DNA of 64,000 nucleotides from Gemmatimonadota bacterium. Lineage in GTDB: Bacteria; Gemmatimonadota; Gemmatimonadetes; Gemmatimonadales; Gemmatimonadaceae. The stretch spans positions 1 through 64,000 of the forward strand of contig JAQBQB010000029.1 in NCBI GenBank assembly GCA_028287235.1, in the 5' to 3' direction. A model generated the notes under the pieces. It was not told where the DNA came from, did not search any database, and saw nothing but the letters and a program-made list of their open reading frames with translations. The position numbers and the translations under genes are program-made. This document shows positions 44,149 to 53,823 of this stretch, piece by piece. Position 1 is the stretch's first letter. Each line of letters starts with the position of its first letter.

Positions 44149-45219
44149 ATGAGTGCTCCCGACGCAGCGCCCTATTGTTTGATCGTCGACGACGAGCCGC
44201 GCCTCCGCCAGGTGATGGTCCACCTGATGCGCAGCGACGGCTTTCAGTGCATCGAGGCCGGCAACGGCGTCGAGGCGCTCGAGCAGTTGGAGAAGTACAC
44301 GGTCACGCTCGTGCTGAGCGATCTCCGCATGCCGAAGATGGACGGGTTCGAGCTGCTGCGGCAGATTCGCGACCGCTTCCCCGACGTCGCCGTGGTGATG
44401 ATCACGGCCGTGGCCGACGTCGAGATCGCCGTGAACTGCCTGGCGATCGGCGCAGCCGACTACGTCATCAAGCCGTACCAGCTCGAGGACGTGCGCGCCC
44501 GCGTGGCCCAGGCGCTGGAAAAGCGGCGCCTCATTCTCGAGAACCGCGCCTACCGCGAGAGCCTCGAGGAACGCGTGCAGCAGCAGGCTCGTCGCCTGGA
44601 GGAGCTGTTCCTGGCCAGCGTGCAATCGTTGGCCGAGGCGCTGGAGCTCAAGGATCCGTACACTCGCGGCCACTCGATCCGCGTGAGCCAGTACTCGAGC
44701 ATCATCGCCCGCTGCATGGGGCTCGAGGGAGAGATGCTCCGACAGATCGAGCTCGGCGGCCACGTACATGACATCGGCAAGATCGGCGTGCGCGAAACGG
44801 TGTTGAACAAGCCCGACCGGCTGACGCCCGAAGAGTACCAGCACATCATGACGCACCCCGTGCTGGGGTGGCGGATTCTCGCGCCGTTGTTGGGCGATAC
44901 GCCCAACGCCCTGAACATCGTGCGGTCGCACCACGAACGGTACGACGGACGCGGCATCCCGGACGGACTGAGCGGGGATTCGATCCCGCTCGAGGCCCGC
45001 ATCGCGGCGGCCGCCGACGCCTTTGACGCCATGACGAGCGATCGCCCCTATCGCGCGAGCGAGATGACGCTCGACCTCGCCGTCGCCGAGATCCGCCGGT
45101 GCAGCGGGTCGCAGTTCGACCCGTCCGTCGTCGAGGCACTCATCGCCTCGGCCGAGCGCGGCGAACTGCAGCTGCTGCCGCGCACGGGGATGCACCCCGT
45201 GGCGGCGGGCAAAGTTTAG
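44149..45219 (+). CDS. Response regulator with HD-GYP-type phosphodiesterase domain
   Basis: 356 residues. The receiver domain has the acidic pair DDE (14-16), phospho-acceptor D58 in VLSDLRMPKMDG and K109 in YVIKPYQ. A coiled coil (about 120-155) leads to the output domain with H207-D208 in GHVHDIGKIG. HHERYDGRGIP follows at 261-271. Active cyclic-di-GMP phosphodiesterases of this class read HHExxDGxGYP, so Tyr is replaced by Ile here. The partner histidine kinase is not adjacent. Its stop codon overlaps the converging ligase gene within TTAG. Probably it senses a phosphorelay and alters c-di-GMP or binds GGDEF partners. Confidence 0.9.
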   Translation: MSAPDAAPYCLIVDDEPRLRQVMVHLMRSDGFQCIEAGNGVEALEQLEKYTVTLVLSDLRMPKMDGFELLRQIRDRFPDVAVVMITAVADVEIAVNCLAIGAADYVIKPYQLEDVRARVAQALEKRRLILENRAYRESLEERVQQQARRLEELFLASVQSLAEALELKDPYTRGHSIRVSQYSSIIARCMGLEGEMLRQIELGGHVHDIGKIGVRETVLNKPDRLTPEEYQHIMTHPVLGWRILAPLLGDTPNALNIVRSHHERYDGRGIPDGLSGDSIPLEARIAAAADAFDAMTSDRPYRASEMTLDLAVAEIRRCSGSQFDPSVVEALIASAERGELQLLPRTGMHPVAAGKV

Positions 45220-46676
45220 AGAATCGTGATGACCGTTGGCTGCTTGTAGGCGCTGAGCCGCTCGCCGCACCACGCCTTGACCGCGCTTGCGGTCACCGCT
45301 CCACGCACGGCGAGCTCGATGTCCGGCTCCCGGCCGGCGGCGCGAGCTTCACTCGCCTCGGCTAGCTCGACGCCCGGCATCTCGCGCGCGACGCGCTCGA
45401 TCTCGCGCGGGTAGATGTTGAAGCCGTTGCGCGTGAACATCGGCTTGACGAGTCCGGCGAAGGCGATCGATCCATCCGGCATCCGGCGGCCCAGATCTCC
45501 GGTGTGTAGCCAGCCGTCGCGCACGGGCAGCCCGCCTTCGCCGGCGGAGACGTAGCCGATGAAGACGTTGTCGCCGCGCACGCAGATCTCGCCGTCAGCG
45601 TTCGAGTCGCCGACCAATCGATCTGCCTCGCTCGCGCGTCCGTTCGCGTCGTACGCGATCGGCGCGCGCAGCTCGACCTCGACGTTCGGCAGCGGCGTGC
45701 CGAGCGTTCCCCGCGCGTTGGGACGGTCGGCGCGGTTGAAGAGGCACACTGGACCTGCCTCGGTGAGTCCGTAGCCCTGGCGCAGCTCCGTGCGAGTCGC
45801 ATCGAACCAACGATCCTGGAGCTCGAGCGGCAGCGGTGCGCCGCCGCAGATGCACATGTTCAACGCGCCGGCCTGAGCCCCCGGGCCGCGGCGTTCCATG
45901 GCGCCGAGCAGCGCACGAAACACCGCCGGCACTCCGACCACCTCTGTGATCTCGCCGACGGCGATGAGCTCCGCGGCGCGCGACGGATTGAACCGCGGCA
46001 TCGTCACGATCTTGGCGCCGCTGAGCAGGGGAGCGCTCGCGGTGACGCTCAATCCGAAGAGATGCGAGAAGGGCAGAACCGCGAGCACCCGGTCGTCGCT
46101 CGTGTTGCCGATCGCGGCGATGCTCGATCGCGCGTTCGCCAACAGGTTCCGGTGCGACACCATCGCGCCGAGGGGCCGTCCGGCCATCGCCGACGTGTAG
46201 ACGATGACCGCCGCGTCGTCGCTGCCCGCCACGTCCGCGTCGCCCTCGATCGACAGCCCGTGATGGGAGCCCAGGTCGACGTCGCGACTGGCGCCGCCGA
46301 TGAGGACGCGCGCGGTCGCCGGCGCATCGTCGAGCAGCACGCGCGCGAATTCCGGTGGAAGGCCACCGGCGAGTGGACCGATCGTGAATACCGCGCCGAC
46401 GTTCGCATCCGCGAGCTGATATGAGATCTCGGATGGCGAGGCCAACGGGTTGATCAATACCGCGGCGCGCCCCTCCGACGCGGCGAGGGCGACGAAAAAC
46501 GCCGGACCGGTGGGCAGCAGGATGGCCGCGCGCTTGCCGCTCAACGCGCGCACGAGCGGCGCGCTGCGCTGGAGCAGCGTGAGGCCCGCGGCCACGAGCT
46601 GCTGCGCTTCGAAGTCGTCCACGCGTCCGCCGTGGGCGGCGATGGACAGGGGAAGAAGAGAAAGTGGGTCGAGCAT
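45216..46676 (-). CDS. AMP-dependent acyl-CoA synthetase/ligase-like protein
   Basis: 486 residues from ATG 46676 (MLDPLSLLPLSIAAHGG). The adenylate-forming fold is clear: LAVLPFSHLFGL, MCICGGAPLPLELQ, QGYGLTEAGPVCLFNRAD, GEICVRGDNVFIGY, DGWLHTGDLGR and a late lysine in LSAYKQPTVITI. The phosphate-binding loop normally reads YTSGTTGxPKG; here it is VYTSAMAGRPLGAMVSH, with the Lys replaced. Typical substrates are fatty or aromatic acids activated to acyl-CoA. The altered loop may lower ATP use or mark a divergent subgroup. It ends exactly on the HD-GYP stop, facing it, and is divergent from glmM. Confidence 0.85.
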   Translation of the reverse strand: MLDPLSLLPLSIAAHGGRVDDFEAQQLVAAGLTLLQRSAPLVRALSGKRAAILLPTGPAFFVALAASEGRAAVLINPLASPSEISYQLADANVGAVFTIGPLAGGLPPEFARVLLDDAPATARVLIGGASRDVDLGSHHGLSIEGDADVAGSDDAAVIVYTSAMAGRPLGAMVSHRNLLANARSSIAAIGNTSDDRVLAVLPFSHLFGLSVTASAPLLSGAKIVTMPRFNPSRAAELIAVGEITEVVGVPAVFRALLGAMERRGPGAQAGALNMCICGGAPLPLELQDRWFDATRTELRQGYGLTEAGPVCLFNRADRPNARGTLGTPLPNVEVELRAPIAYDANGRASEADRLVGDSNADGEICVRGDNVFIGYVSAGEGGLPVRDGWLHTGDLGRRMPDGSIAFAGLVKPMFTRNGFNIYPREIERVAREMPGVELAEASEARAAGREPDIELAVRGAVTASAVKAWCGERLSAYKQPTVITIL

Positions 46677-46705
46677 GGTACAACGTAATTGCTCGTGATC
46701 CGGAG

Positions 46706-46729
46706 CTGTCATCTCGCTCGGGATGACAG
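46706..46729. repeat. Short CTGTCATC/GATGACAG palindrome, possible family A relic
   Basis: A perfect 8-bp stem with loop TCGCTCGG lies between the divergent ligase and glmM genes. The arms share GTCATC/GATGAC with the array at 10967-11213. It could be an isolated copy, an operator or a hairpin in a leader. Confidence 0.5.
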
Positions 46730-46763
46730 ACTCATTACCTTTCCCCCACTCCGCGGAGGTGAA

Positions 46764-48134
46764 ATGTCGCACGACGGTTTGATGATCGGTGTGTCGGGAA
46801 TTCGTGGCCGGGTCGGCGAAGCGCTGACGCCGGAAGTCGTCGCGCGCTATGCGGCGGGATTCGGGGCGTGGGCCTCACGCCGCGGCGCGTCCAAGCAGGT
46901 AGTCGTCGGACGGGACAGCCGCGTGTCCGGGCCGCTCTTCCATCGCGTGGTGCTGTCGGCGTTGGAGTCGGTCGGCTGCACGATCATCGACATTGGGCTC
47001 ACGACGACGCCGACCTGCCAGCTGGCCGTCGAGCATCACCACGCCGCCGGCGGTCTCATGATCTCGGCGAGCCACAATCCCATCGAGTGGAACGCGCTCA
47101 AGTTCATTGGACCGACGGGGCTGTTCCTCGAGAACGCCGAGGGCATCGAGATGCGCGCGCTCGTCGAGAGCGGCATTCCGCGGGCCACGTGGGACAAGCT
47201 GGGTCACGTGGAGCTCGACGACAGTGCCGTTCAGCGACACATCGATCGTGTCCTTGCGATACCGTACGTCGACGTCGAGGGGATTCGGGCGCGCAAGTTC
47301 AACGTGGCGCTCGACTGCGTGCGCGGGGCCGGCGCGGTCATCATGCCGCAGCTGCTCGACCGTCTGGGCTGTCGAGTCACCGCGATCAATCTCGAGACGG
47401 ATGGCCGCTTTCCGCGCCCGCCGGAACCGGTCGCCGAGAATCTCGGGGACCTGGAACGGCTCGTGCTTCAGGCGGGTGCGGCCATTGGCTTCGCGGTCGA
47501 TCCTGACGTCGATCGGCTGGCGCTCGTGTCCGACGCCGGCAAGGCGATCGGCGAGGATTTCACGCTCGCGCTCGCCGCGCGGCTGGTGCTGCGGCATCGG
47601 CGCGGCCCGCTGGTGACGAACCTGTCGACCAGCCGGATCATGGAGGACGTTGCGGCGACGGCCGGCGTATCGGTCATTCGCGCGCCGGTGGGAGAGGTCA
47701 ACGTCGCGGTGCGCATGCGAGACGAGCGCGCACCGATCGGCGGGGAAGGGAATGGAGGGGTAATTCTCTCGGAGATGCACCTGGGCCGCGACGCACCCGT
47801 GGGCGCGGCCCTGCTGCTTCAGCTGTTGCACGAAGAGAACAGGCCGCTGTCGGAGATCGTCGCGGGGTTGCCGCGCTACGTGATCGTGAAGGACAAGCTC
47901 GACCGTCCGGACGCGAGTTTGGACACGGTGTACGACGCGTTGCGCACCGCTTTCCCGGATGCGACGGCGGACACGCAGGACGGGCTTCGCCTCTCGTGGC
48001 CCGACCGATGGGTGCACGTGCGCCCCTCGGGAACGGAACCAATCGTGCGAGTAATTGCCGAAGCGCCCACCGATCAGGAGGCGCTCGAGCTGGTCAGGCG
48101 CTCACGGGCGCCGCTGGACGCGCTCAGCGCGTAA
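46764..48134 (+). CDS. glmM: Phosphoglucosamine mutase (GlmM, phosphohexomutase family)
   Basis: 456 residues from ATG 46764, preceded by GGAGG. GVSGIRGRVGEALTPEVVAR opens the fold. The phosphoserine is S103 in MISASHNPIEWNAL. The magnesium loop is FAVDPDVDRLALV, the sugar-binding loop GGEGNGGVILSEMHLGRD, and the phosphate loop VRPSGTEPIVRVIAEA. GlmM makes glucosamine-1-phosphate for UDP-GlcNAc; phosphomannomutase is a family alternative. The immediate downstream position of glmS favours GlmM. The frame upstream to 46689 is not used. Confidence 0.9.
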   Translation: MSHDGLMIGVSGIRGRVGEALTPEVVARYAAGFGAWASRRGASKQVVVGRDSRVSGPLFHRVVLSALESVGCTIIDIGLTTTPTCQLAVEHHHAAGGLMISASHNPIEWNALKFIGPTGLFLENAEGIEMRALVESGIPRATWDKLGHVELDDSAVQRHIDRVLAIPYVDVEGIRARKFNVALDCVRGAGAVIMPQLLDRLGCRVTAINLETDGRFPRPPEPVAENLGDLERLVLQAGAAIGFAVDPDVDRLALVSDAGKAIGEDFTLALAARLVLRHRRGPLVTNLSTSRIMEDVAATAGVSVIRAPVGEVNVAVRMRDERAPIGGEGNGGVILSEMHLGRDAPVGAALLLQLLHEENRPLSEIVAGLPRYVIVKDKLDRPDASLDTVYDALRTAFPDATADTQDGLRLSWPDRWVHVRPSGTEPIVRVIAEAPTDQEALELVRRSRAPLDALSA

Positions 48135-48156
48135 CACTCACGGAAGGACCTGAACT

Positions 48157-49983
<1,827 letters not shown>

Positions 49984-50038
49984 CCGCGCGGCCGACAGCC
50001 ACGGCGGAGTCTGCCACACGGGGCGGCGAAGAAAAGGC

Positions 50039-50082
50039 TTGACGCGTTAGGCTATTGCATGTATTGTTCATTCATGAACAAT
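50039..50082 (+). promoter_or_regulatory. marR promoter with overlapping operator; leaderless start
   Basis: TTGACG (50039-50044) and TATTGT (50062-50067) are spaced by 17 bp. The perfect palindrome ATTGTTCAT-TC-ATGAACAAT (50063-50082) covers the -10 and the start codon. Transcription would start at about 50074, exactly the A of ATG, giving a leaderless mRNA. The operator position predicts autorepression. Confidence 0.7.
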
Positions 50083-50517
50083 GTGGGCGTAGTCACGGCG
50101 GCAGAGGCGAAATCGGGCGACACGACGATTTTTTCGCTGCTGCATGCTGCCCGGACGTTGGAGGAAAAGCTCGAGACGGCGCTCGGCACGGCGGGGCTGT
50201 CGGGGCCCAAGTTCGCGGTACTGAGCGAGCTGGTGTCGTCGGACGTGCCCCTGTCGCTGAGCGAGCTGGCGGCGCGACTGAGCTGCGTGCGGTCGAACAT
50301 GACCCAACTGGTCGACCGGCTCGAAAGCGACGCGCTGGTTCGACGGGTCGATTGTCCGAACGATCGCCGCGCCGTAAAGGCCGAGATCACCGAGGTGGGG
50401 CGCACTCGCCAGGCGGCCGGAGCAGAGGCTGTGGCGCGGCTCCACGAGGAGTTCTCTGCGAACGTCGCACCGGCCGATCGTGCGGCACTGGAGCGGCTGC
50501 TGTCGGTCCTCAAGTAG
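50074..50517 (+). CDS. MarR-family transcriptional regulator
   Basis: 147 residues from ATG 50074 (MNNVGVVTAAEAKSGD); ATG 50059 is rejected because it lies before the predicted transcription start. The winged helix-turn-helix is LSLSELAARLSCVRSNMTQL, then VDRLESDALVRRVDCPNDRR, with the wing Arg-Asp pair typical of MarR proteins. N- and C-terminal helices form the dimer interface. It probably represses itself and the yceI gene, since both promoters carry GTTCATnnATGAA. Family effectors are phenolics or oxidants; the Cys residues (SCVRSN, VDCPND) could allow redox control, which is only a guess. Confidence 0.9.
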   Translation: MNNVGVVTAAEAKSGDTTIFSLLHAARTLEEKLETALGTAGLSGPKFAVLSELVSSDVPLSLSELAARLSCVRSNMTQLVDRLESDALVRRVDCPNDRRAVKAEITEVGRTRQAAGAEAVARLHEEFSANVAPADRAALERLLSVLK

Positions 50518-50536
50518 AGTTTATTTGGGCCTGATG

Positions 50537-50548
50537 TTCATATATGAA
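50537..50548. promoter_or_regulatory. Candidate MarR operator upstream of yceI
   Basis: TTCATATATGAA is a perfect 12-bp palindrome inside GTTCATATATGAAT. It matches the marR operator GTTCATTCATGAAC at all fixed positions but the last. It lies 63 bp before the yceI ATG. A TTGATATCAA palindrome follows at 50553-50562 or adjacent bases. Confidence 0.65.
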
Positions 50549-50610
50549 TTTTTGATATCAAAACAGTACACAACTAACAAATTCACCGTTCAACCGCCTT
50601 GGAGCCAACA

Positions 50611-51186
50611 ATGACCAGCACGCAGACCGCCCCCACGACGTCCACCTGGAACGTCGACGCCACGCACGCGGAGCTCGGCTTCGCCGTGCGCCACCTCATG
50701 ATCTCGACGGTTCGCGGACGCTTCGGCGCCGTCACCGGTTCGGTAACGCTCGACGAGGAGAAGCCCGAAGCGTCGAAGATCGACGTGACGATCGACGTCA
50801 GCTCGATCGACACCCGTCAGGAGATGCGCGACAACCACCTTCGTTCGGCCGATTTCTTCGACGTCGAAAATCATCCGAGCATCCGCTTCGTCAGCACCAA
50901 GGTCGAGGGCGACGTGAACGCTGACTTCCGCGTGACGGGCGACCTGACGATCCGTGGCACGACCCACTCCGTGAAGCTCGACGTCACCAACGAGGGCCGC
51001 GGTATGGACCCGTGGGGCAACGAGCGCGTGGGCATCAACGCGACGGGCAAGATCAAGCGCAGCGACTTCGGCCTGACCTGGAATCAGGCGCTCGAGGCGG
51101 GCGGCGTGGCCGTGGGCGACGAGGTCAAGCTGTCGCTCGACGTGGAGCTGGTTCGCCAGGCCGCGCCGGCAACGGCCGCCGAGTAA
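50611..51186 (+). CDS. YceI-family (polyisoprenoid-binding-like) protein
   Basis: 191 residues with GGAG 7 nt before ATG 50611. The YceI lipocalin-like barrel is continuous: STWNVDATHAELGFAVRHLM, VRGRFGAVTGSVTLD, VSSIDTRQEMRDNHLRSADF, FDVENHPSIRFVSTKV, GDLTIRGTTHSVKLDVTNEG and a final IKRSDFGLTWNQ. The best-studied relatives bind polyisoprenoid pyrophosphates or quinone-like lipids. There is no signal peptide, so this one is cytoplasmic, unlike E. coli YceI. It is likely controlled by the adjacent MarR protein through a shared operator. A strong terminator follows. Confidence 0.92.
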   Translation: MTSTQTAPTTSTWNVDATHAELGFAVRHLMISTVRGRFGAVTGSVTLDEEKPEASKIDVTIDVSSIDTRQEMRDNHLRSADFFDVENHPSIRFVSTKVEGDVNADFRVTGDLTIRGTTHSVKLDVTNEGRGMDPWGNERVGINATGKIKRSDFGLTWNQALEAGGVAVGDEVKLSLDVELVRQAAPATAAE

Positions 51187-51229
51187 TGCGCCGGGCTCCG
51201 ACGCTCTGAAGGCTCGAAGGCTCGAAGGA

Positions 51230-51264
51230 AAAGCGCGCCGTCCCACACGGGGACGGCGCGCTTT
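51230..51264. terminator. Bidirectional intrinsic terminator between yceI and the PilZ gene
   Basis: A perfect 15-bp stem, AAAGCGCGCCGTCCC with its complement, encloses loop ACACG. The arms end in AAA and TTT, and plus-strand GATTTT follows, so it can serve both convergent genes. Just left of it is the short tandem GGCTCGAA repeat, and a run of nine G's lies at 51273-51281. Confidence 0.88.
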
Positions 51265-51293
51265 GATTTTCCGGGGGGGGGTGGAGCCCGCGC

Positions 51294-51632
51294 TCACTCG
51301 CGAAGCGTGTATCCCTTGGAGCGCAAATAGCGCTGCTCGCCGAGGATGCCGGAGAACGTGATGCCCGGCGGGTCGAGAACGAGGACGACCATACCGTTCT
51401 GCGAGCGCAGCACCTGGCCTGTCACCTCGATCGACGCGCCGCGGCGGAACTGCACCATGCCGCCGATCTGTGTGCCGAGCGTGGGCATCCGCTTGTCCTT
51501 GATCTCGTAGCGCAGCCCGAGCTCCGAACAGTCGATGACCTCATAGACGTAGCGTCCGACCTCGAAGCTCGGACGCTCGACCAGCGGGTAGACGATCCGG
51601 AAATGTGCGCGTCGCGACGCGAAATCGTTCAT
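51294..51632 (-). CDS. PilZ-domain protein
   Basis: 112 residues from ATG 51632 ([20 protein letters not shown]). The two c-di-GMP motifs of PilZ are present: RxxxR as RRAHFR near the start and D-x-S-x-x-G as [12 protein letters not shown]. The remaining strands ([40 protein letters not shown]) complete the barrel. A single PilZ domain usually acts as a c-di-GMP receptor that binds another protein. The HD-GYP-type gene at 44149 could be in the same signalling network. The frame to 51710 is not supported. Confidence 0.85.
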   Translation of the reverse strand: MNDFASRRAHFRIVYPLVERPSFEVGRYVYEVIDCSELGLRYEIKDKRMPTLGTQIGGMVQFRRGASIEVTGQVLRSQNGMVVLVLDPPGITFSGILGEQRYLRSKGYTLRE

Positions 51633-51768
51633 GATCCAGCGGAAGCGGGGAATGGCACACGATGCATTACGACGCCGGGCGTCGCAAGCGGTAACGACAC
51701 CGGCGCGCACACAACGGCCCGCCGTTAGGTTACGGCGTCTTCGAACCTACTCTAGGAGCATCGGTCGC

Positions 51769-52206
51769 ATGAGAGTCCTGCTGCAGCGCGTCACGCGCGC
51801 CGACGTCCGAATCGGTGAGCGGGTGGCCGGCCGGATCGGCGTGGGATTTCTGCTCCTCGTGGGCCTCACCCACACCGACACCGACGAACAGCTGGTCTGG
51901 ATGGCGGACAAGGTCGTGGGGTTGCGGGTCTTTCCCGATGACGACGACAAGATGAACCGGTCCATCGCCGACGTGGGCGGGGCCGTGCTTGTCGTCTCCC
52001 AGTTCACGCTCTACGGAGACGCCGCCAAAGGCCGCCGGCCGAGCTTCATCGACGCCGCGCGTCCCGAGGTGGCGGTGCCCCTCTATGAACGATTCGTCGC
52101 CCTCCTGCGCGAGCGTGGTGTCCCAGTCGAAACCGGAGAATTTGGCGCCATGATGCAGGTCGAGCTGGTGAACGACGGGCCGGTCACGCTTTGGCTCGAG
52201 CGATGA
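51769..52206 (+). CDS. dtd: D-aminoacyl-tRNA deacylase
   Basis: 145 residues, the exact DTD size, starting [20 protein letters not shown]. The two active-site blocks are [19 protein letters not shown] and [15 protein letters not shown], where Gly-Pro is the cross-subunit cis dipeptide that excludes L-amino acids. It recycles D-aminoacyl-tRNAs and Gly-tRNA(Ala). AGGAG lies 12 nt before the ATG. The stop overlaps the maf start (ATGA). Confidence 0.95.
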   Translation: MRVLLQRVTRADVRIGERVAGRIGVGFLLLVGLTHTDTDEQLVWMADKVVGLRVFPDDDDKMNRSIADVGGAVLVVSQFTLYGDAAKGRRPSFIDAARPEVAVPLYERFVALLRERGVPVETGEFGAMMQVELVNDGPVTLWLER

Positions 52207-52793
52207 CGGAGCCTCTGGTCGTCCTGGCCTCCGCGTCGCCGCGGCGCCGCGAGCTGCTGACGTTGGCCGGCATTCGGCACGAGGTGCGTCCGGCGAACAT
52301 CGACGAGTCGTATCTCGCGGGCGAGACGCCGCAGCAGCACGCCGAGCGGCTCGCTCGCGAGAAGGCGAGCGCGATCGACGTGCCGGGCGCAGTGATCGTC
52401 GGCAGCGACACGATCGTGGTGGTGGACGGGGACGTGCTAGGCAAGCCGCGTGACCGCGCTCACGCCGCCGAGATGCTCCGCCGGCTGAGTGGGCGCTCGC
52501 ACGTCGTCATGACCGGGGTCGCGGTCCGCTACGACGGCCGGCTGGTGTCGGAGCTCGTCGAGGTGGGCGTGACCTTTCGCGTGCTGAGCGAAGGCGACGT
52601 GCAGCGGTACATCGACACCGGCGAGCCGATGGACAAGGCGGGCGCGTACGGCATCCAGGGCTTTGGTGCCACGATCGTCGATCGCGTGGACGGCGACTAC
52701 TTCGCCGTGATGGGGCTTTCGCTCGCCCGGCTCGTTCGGCTCTTCGGCCAGCTCGGGCTGGGCTACGCTTTCGGTCCGATCACGAGCGGCTGA
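52203..52793 (+). CDS. maf: Maf-like nucleoside triphosphate pyrophosphatase
   Basis: 196 residues from ATG 52203. Maf motifs are [39 protein letters not shown], the catalytic-base region [16 protein letters not shown] and the late [21 protein letters not shown]. Maf proteins hydrolyse dTTP, UTP or modified nucleotides; the YhdE and YceF subgroups are not separated here. It is coupled to dtd, a common pair of housekeeping quality-control functions. Its end overlaps the converging glycosyltransferase gene by 14 bp. Confidence 0.93.
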   Translation: MTEPLVVLASASPRRRELLTLAGIRHEVRPANIDESYLAGETPQQHAERLAREKASAIDVPGAVIVGSDTIVVVDGDVLGKPRDRAHAAEMLRRLSGRSHVVMTGVAVRYDGRLVSELVEVGVTFRVLSEGDVQRYIDTGEPMDKAGAYGIQGFGATIVDRVDGDYFAVMGLSLARLVRLFGQLGLGYAFGPITSG

Positions 52794-53823
52794 TGCGCGG
52801 TGCGTACGCGGTACGCCACCGTTCCACCCGATCCAGCACGTCGCGCACCGTGATGCGCTGCATGCGGTCGAGGCGGTTCTCCATGCTGATCGGATAGTCC
52901 TCGCCCGGCTCACCGTAGGCGTCCACGATGAGGTCGTGAAATTTCCGATACGGACCGGTGCGCCGGGGGTTCGTGTAGCCCATCAGGCTGAGCGTGGGCC
53001 GGTCCAGCGCGACGCTCATGTGGAGCGGCCCCGTGTCGGGTGCGAGCACGAGCGACGATCCGTCGAGAATGCCCACGAGGTTGCGCAGACCGCTGCCGAG
53101 CGCGGAATGAGGCGCGTGTCGTGCGCGCTCCATGATCGCCTGTTCGGCGTGCACTTCGCGCGGCGACTTGCCGCCGACGAGCACGGGCTGCAGTCCAAAG
53201 TCGTGATACAGCGCGTCGACCACCTCGGCCCACCGCTCGGGAAGCCAGTCTTTCTGTGGCTTGCTCGTCGCCACCACGATCGATGCGAGCGGCCGCTCGA
53301 AGCGCGCGAGAAATTCGTCCTGCCAGGCGCGCTCGTTCGGCCACGGGCCGAGGTCCCACGTCACCGGCTCGTGCGGCACGTTGAGCGCGGTGAGGAACTC
53401 GAAGTACTGGTCTTGCACGTGCTGCACGGCGTGCGGCGGGATGCGATGTGTGGTGAACAGCCAGTTGAAATCGCGCGCTCGGGCGCGATCGAAGCCGAGC
53501 TTCACGCGCGCCTGCGTGAATTTCGTGACGATGCCCGCCTTGAAGTACACCTGCAGGTTGATCACGAGGTCGAACTCGCGTCCGGCGAGCGCTCGGCGAA
53601 TGTCGGCGAAGGCGCTCCATCCCTTCGCGCGGTCGAAGAGCAGAATCTCGTCGACGGAGCGGTGGCCGCGCACGAGCGTGGCCGGCCCGGGCTGCAGTAC
53701 CCAGGTGATGTGAACGTGTGGCGAATGTCGCTTGAGCGCGTTGACGACGGGCAGCACGTGCACCGCATCGCCCACCGCGCTCATCATGACGATGCAGACG
53801 CGGCGTAGAGGAACGTCGATCAT
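52780..53823 (-). CDS. Glycosyltransferase family 9 (heptosyltransferase-like), copy 1
   Basis: 347 residues from ATG 53823. GT9 features are VCIVMMSAVGDAVHVLPVVN, AGIVTKFTQARVKLGFDRAR, IVVATSKPQKDWLPERWAEV and the nucleotide-binding VLAPDTGPLHMSVALDRPTL then SLMGYTNPRRTGPY. Classic members (WaaC/WaaF) add heptose to the LPS inner core; other sugars are possible. The start overlaps the stop of the next GT9 gene by 4 bp. With a second GT9, a GT4 and a Kdo-kinase-like gene nearby this looks like a lipopolysaccharide or lipo-oligosaccharide core cluster. Confidence 0.9.
   Translation of the reverse strand: MIDVPLRRVCIVMMSAVGDAVHVLPVVNALKRHSPHVHITWVLQPGPATLVRGHRSVDEILLFDRAKGWSAFADIRRALAGREFDLVINLQVYFKAGIVTKFTQARVKLGFDRARARDFNWLFTTHRIPPHAVQHVQDQYFEFLTALNVPHEPVTWDLGPWPNERAWQDEFLARFERPLASIVVATSKPQKDWLPERWAEVVDALYHDFGLQPVLVGGKSPREVHAEQAIMERARHAPHSALGSGLRNLVGILDGSSLVLAPDTGPLHMSVALDRPTLSLMGYTNPRRTGPYRKFHDLIVDAYGEPGEDYPISMENRLDRMQRITVRDVLDRVERWRTAYAPRISRS

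Noticed and set aside
49984-50038. glmS-type riboswitch or ribozyme in the glm region
   Set aside because: The glmM-glmS gap is 22 bp and nothing in the flanking spacers resembles the ribozyme core.
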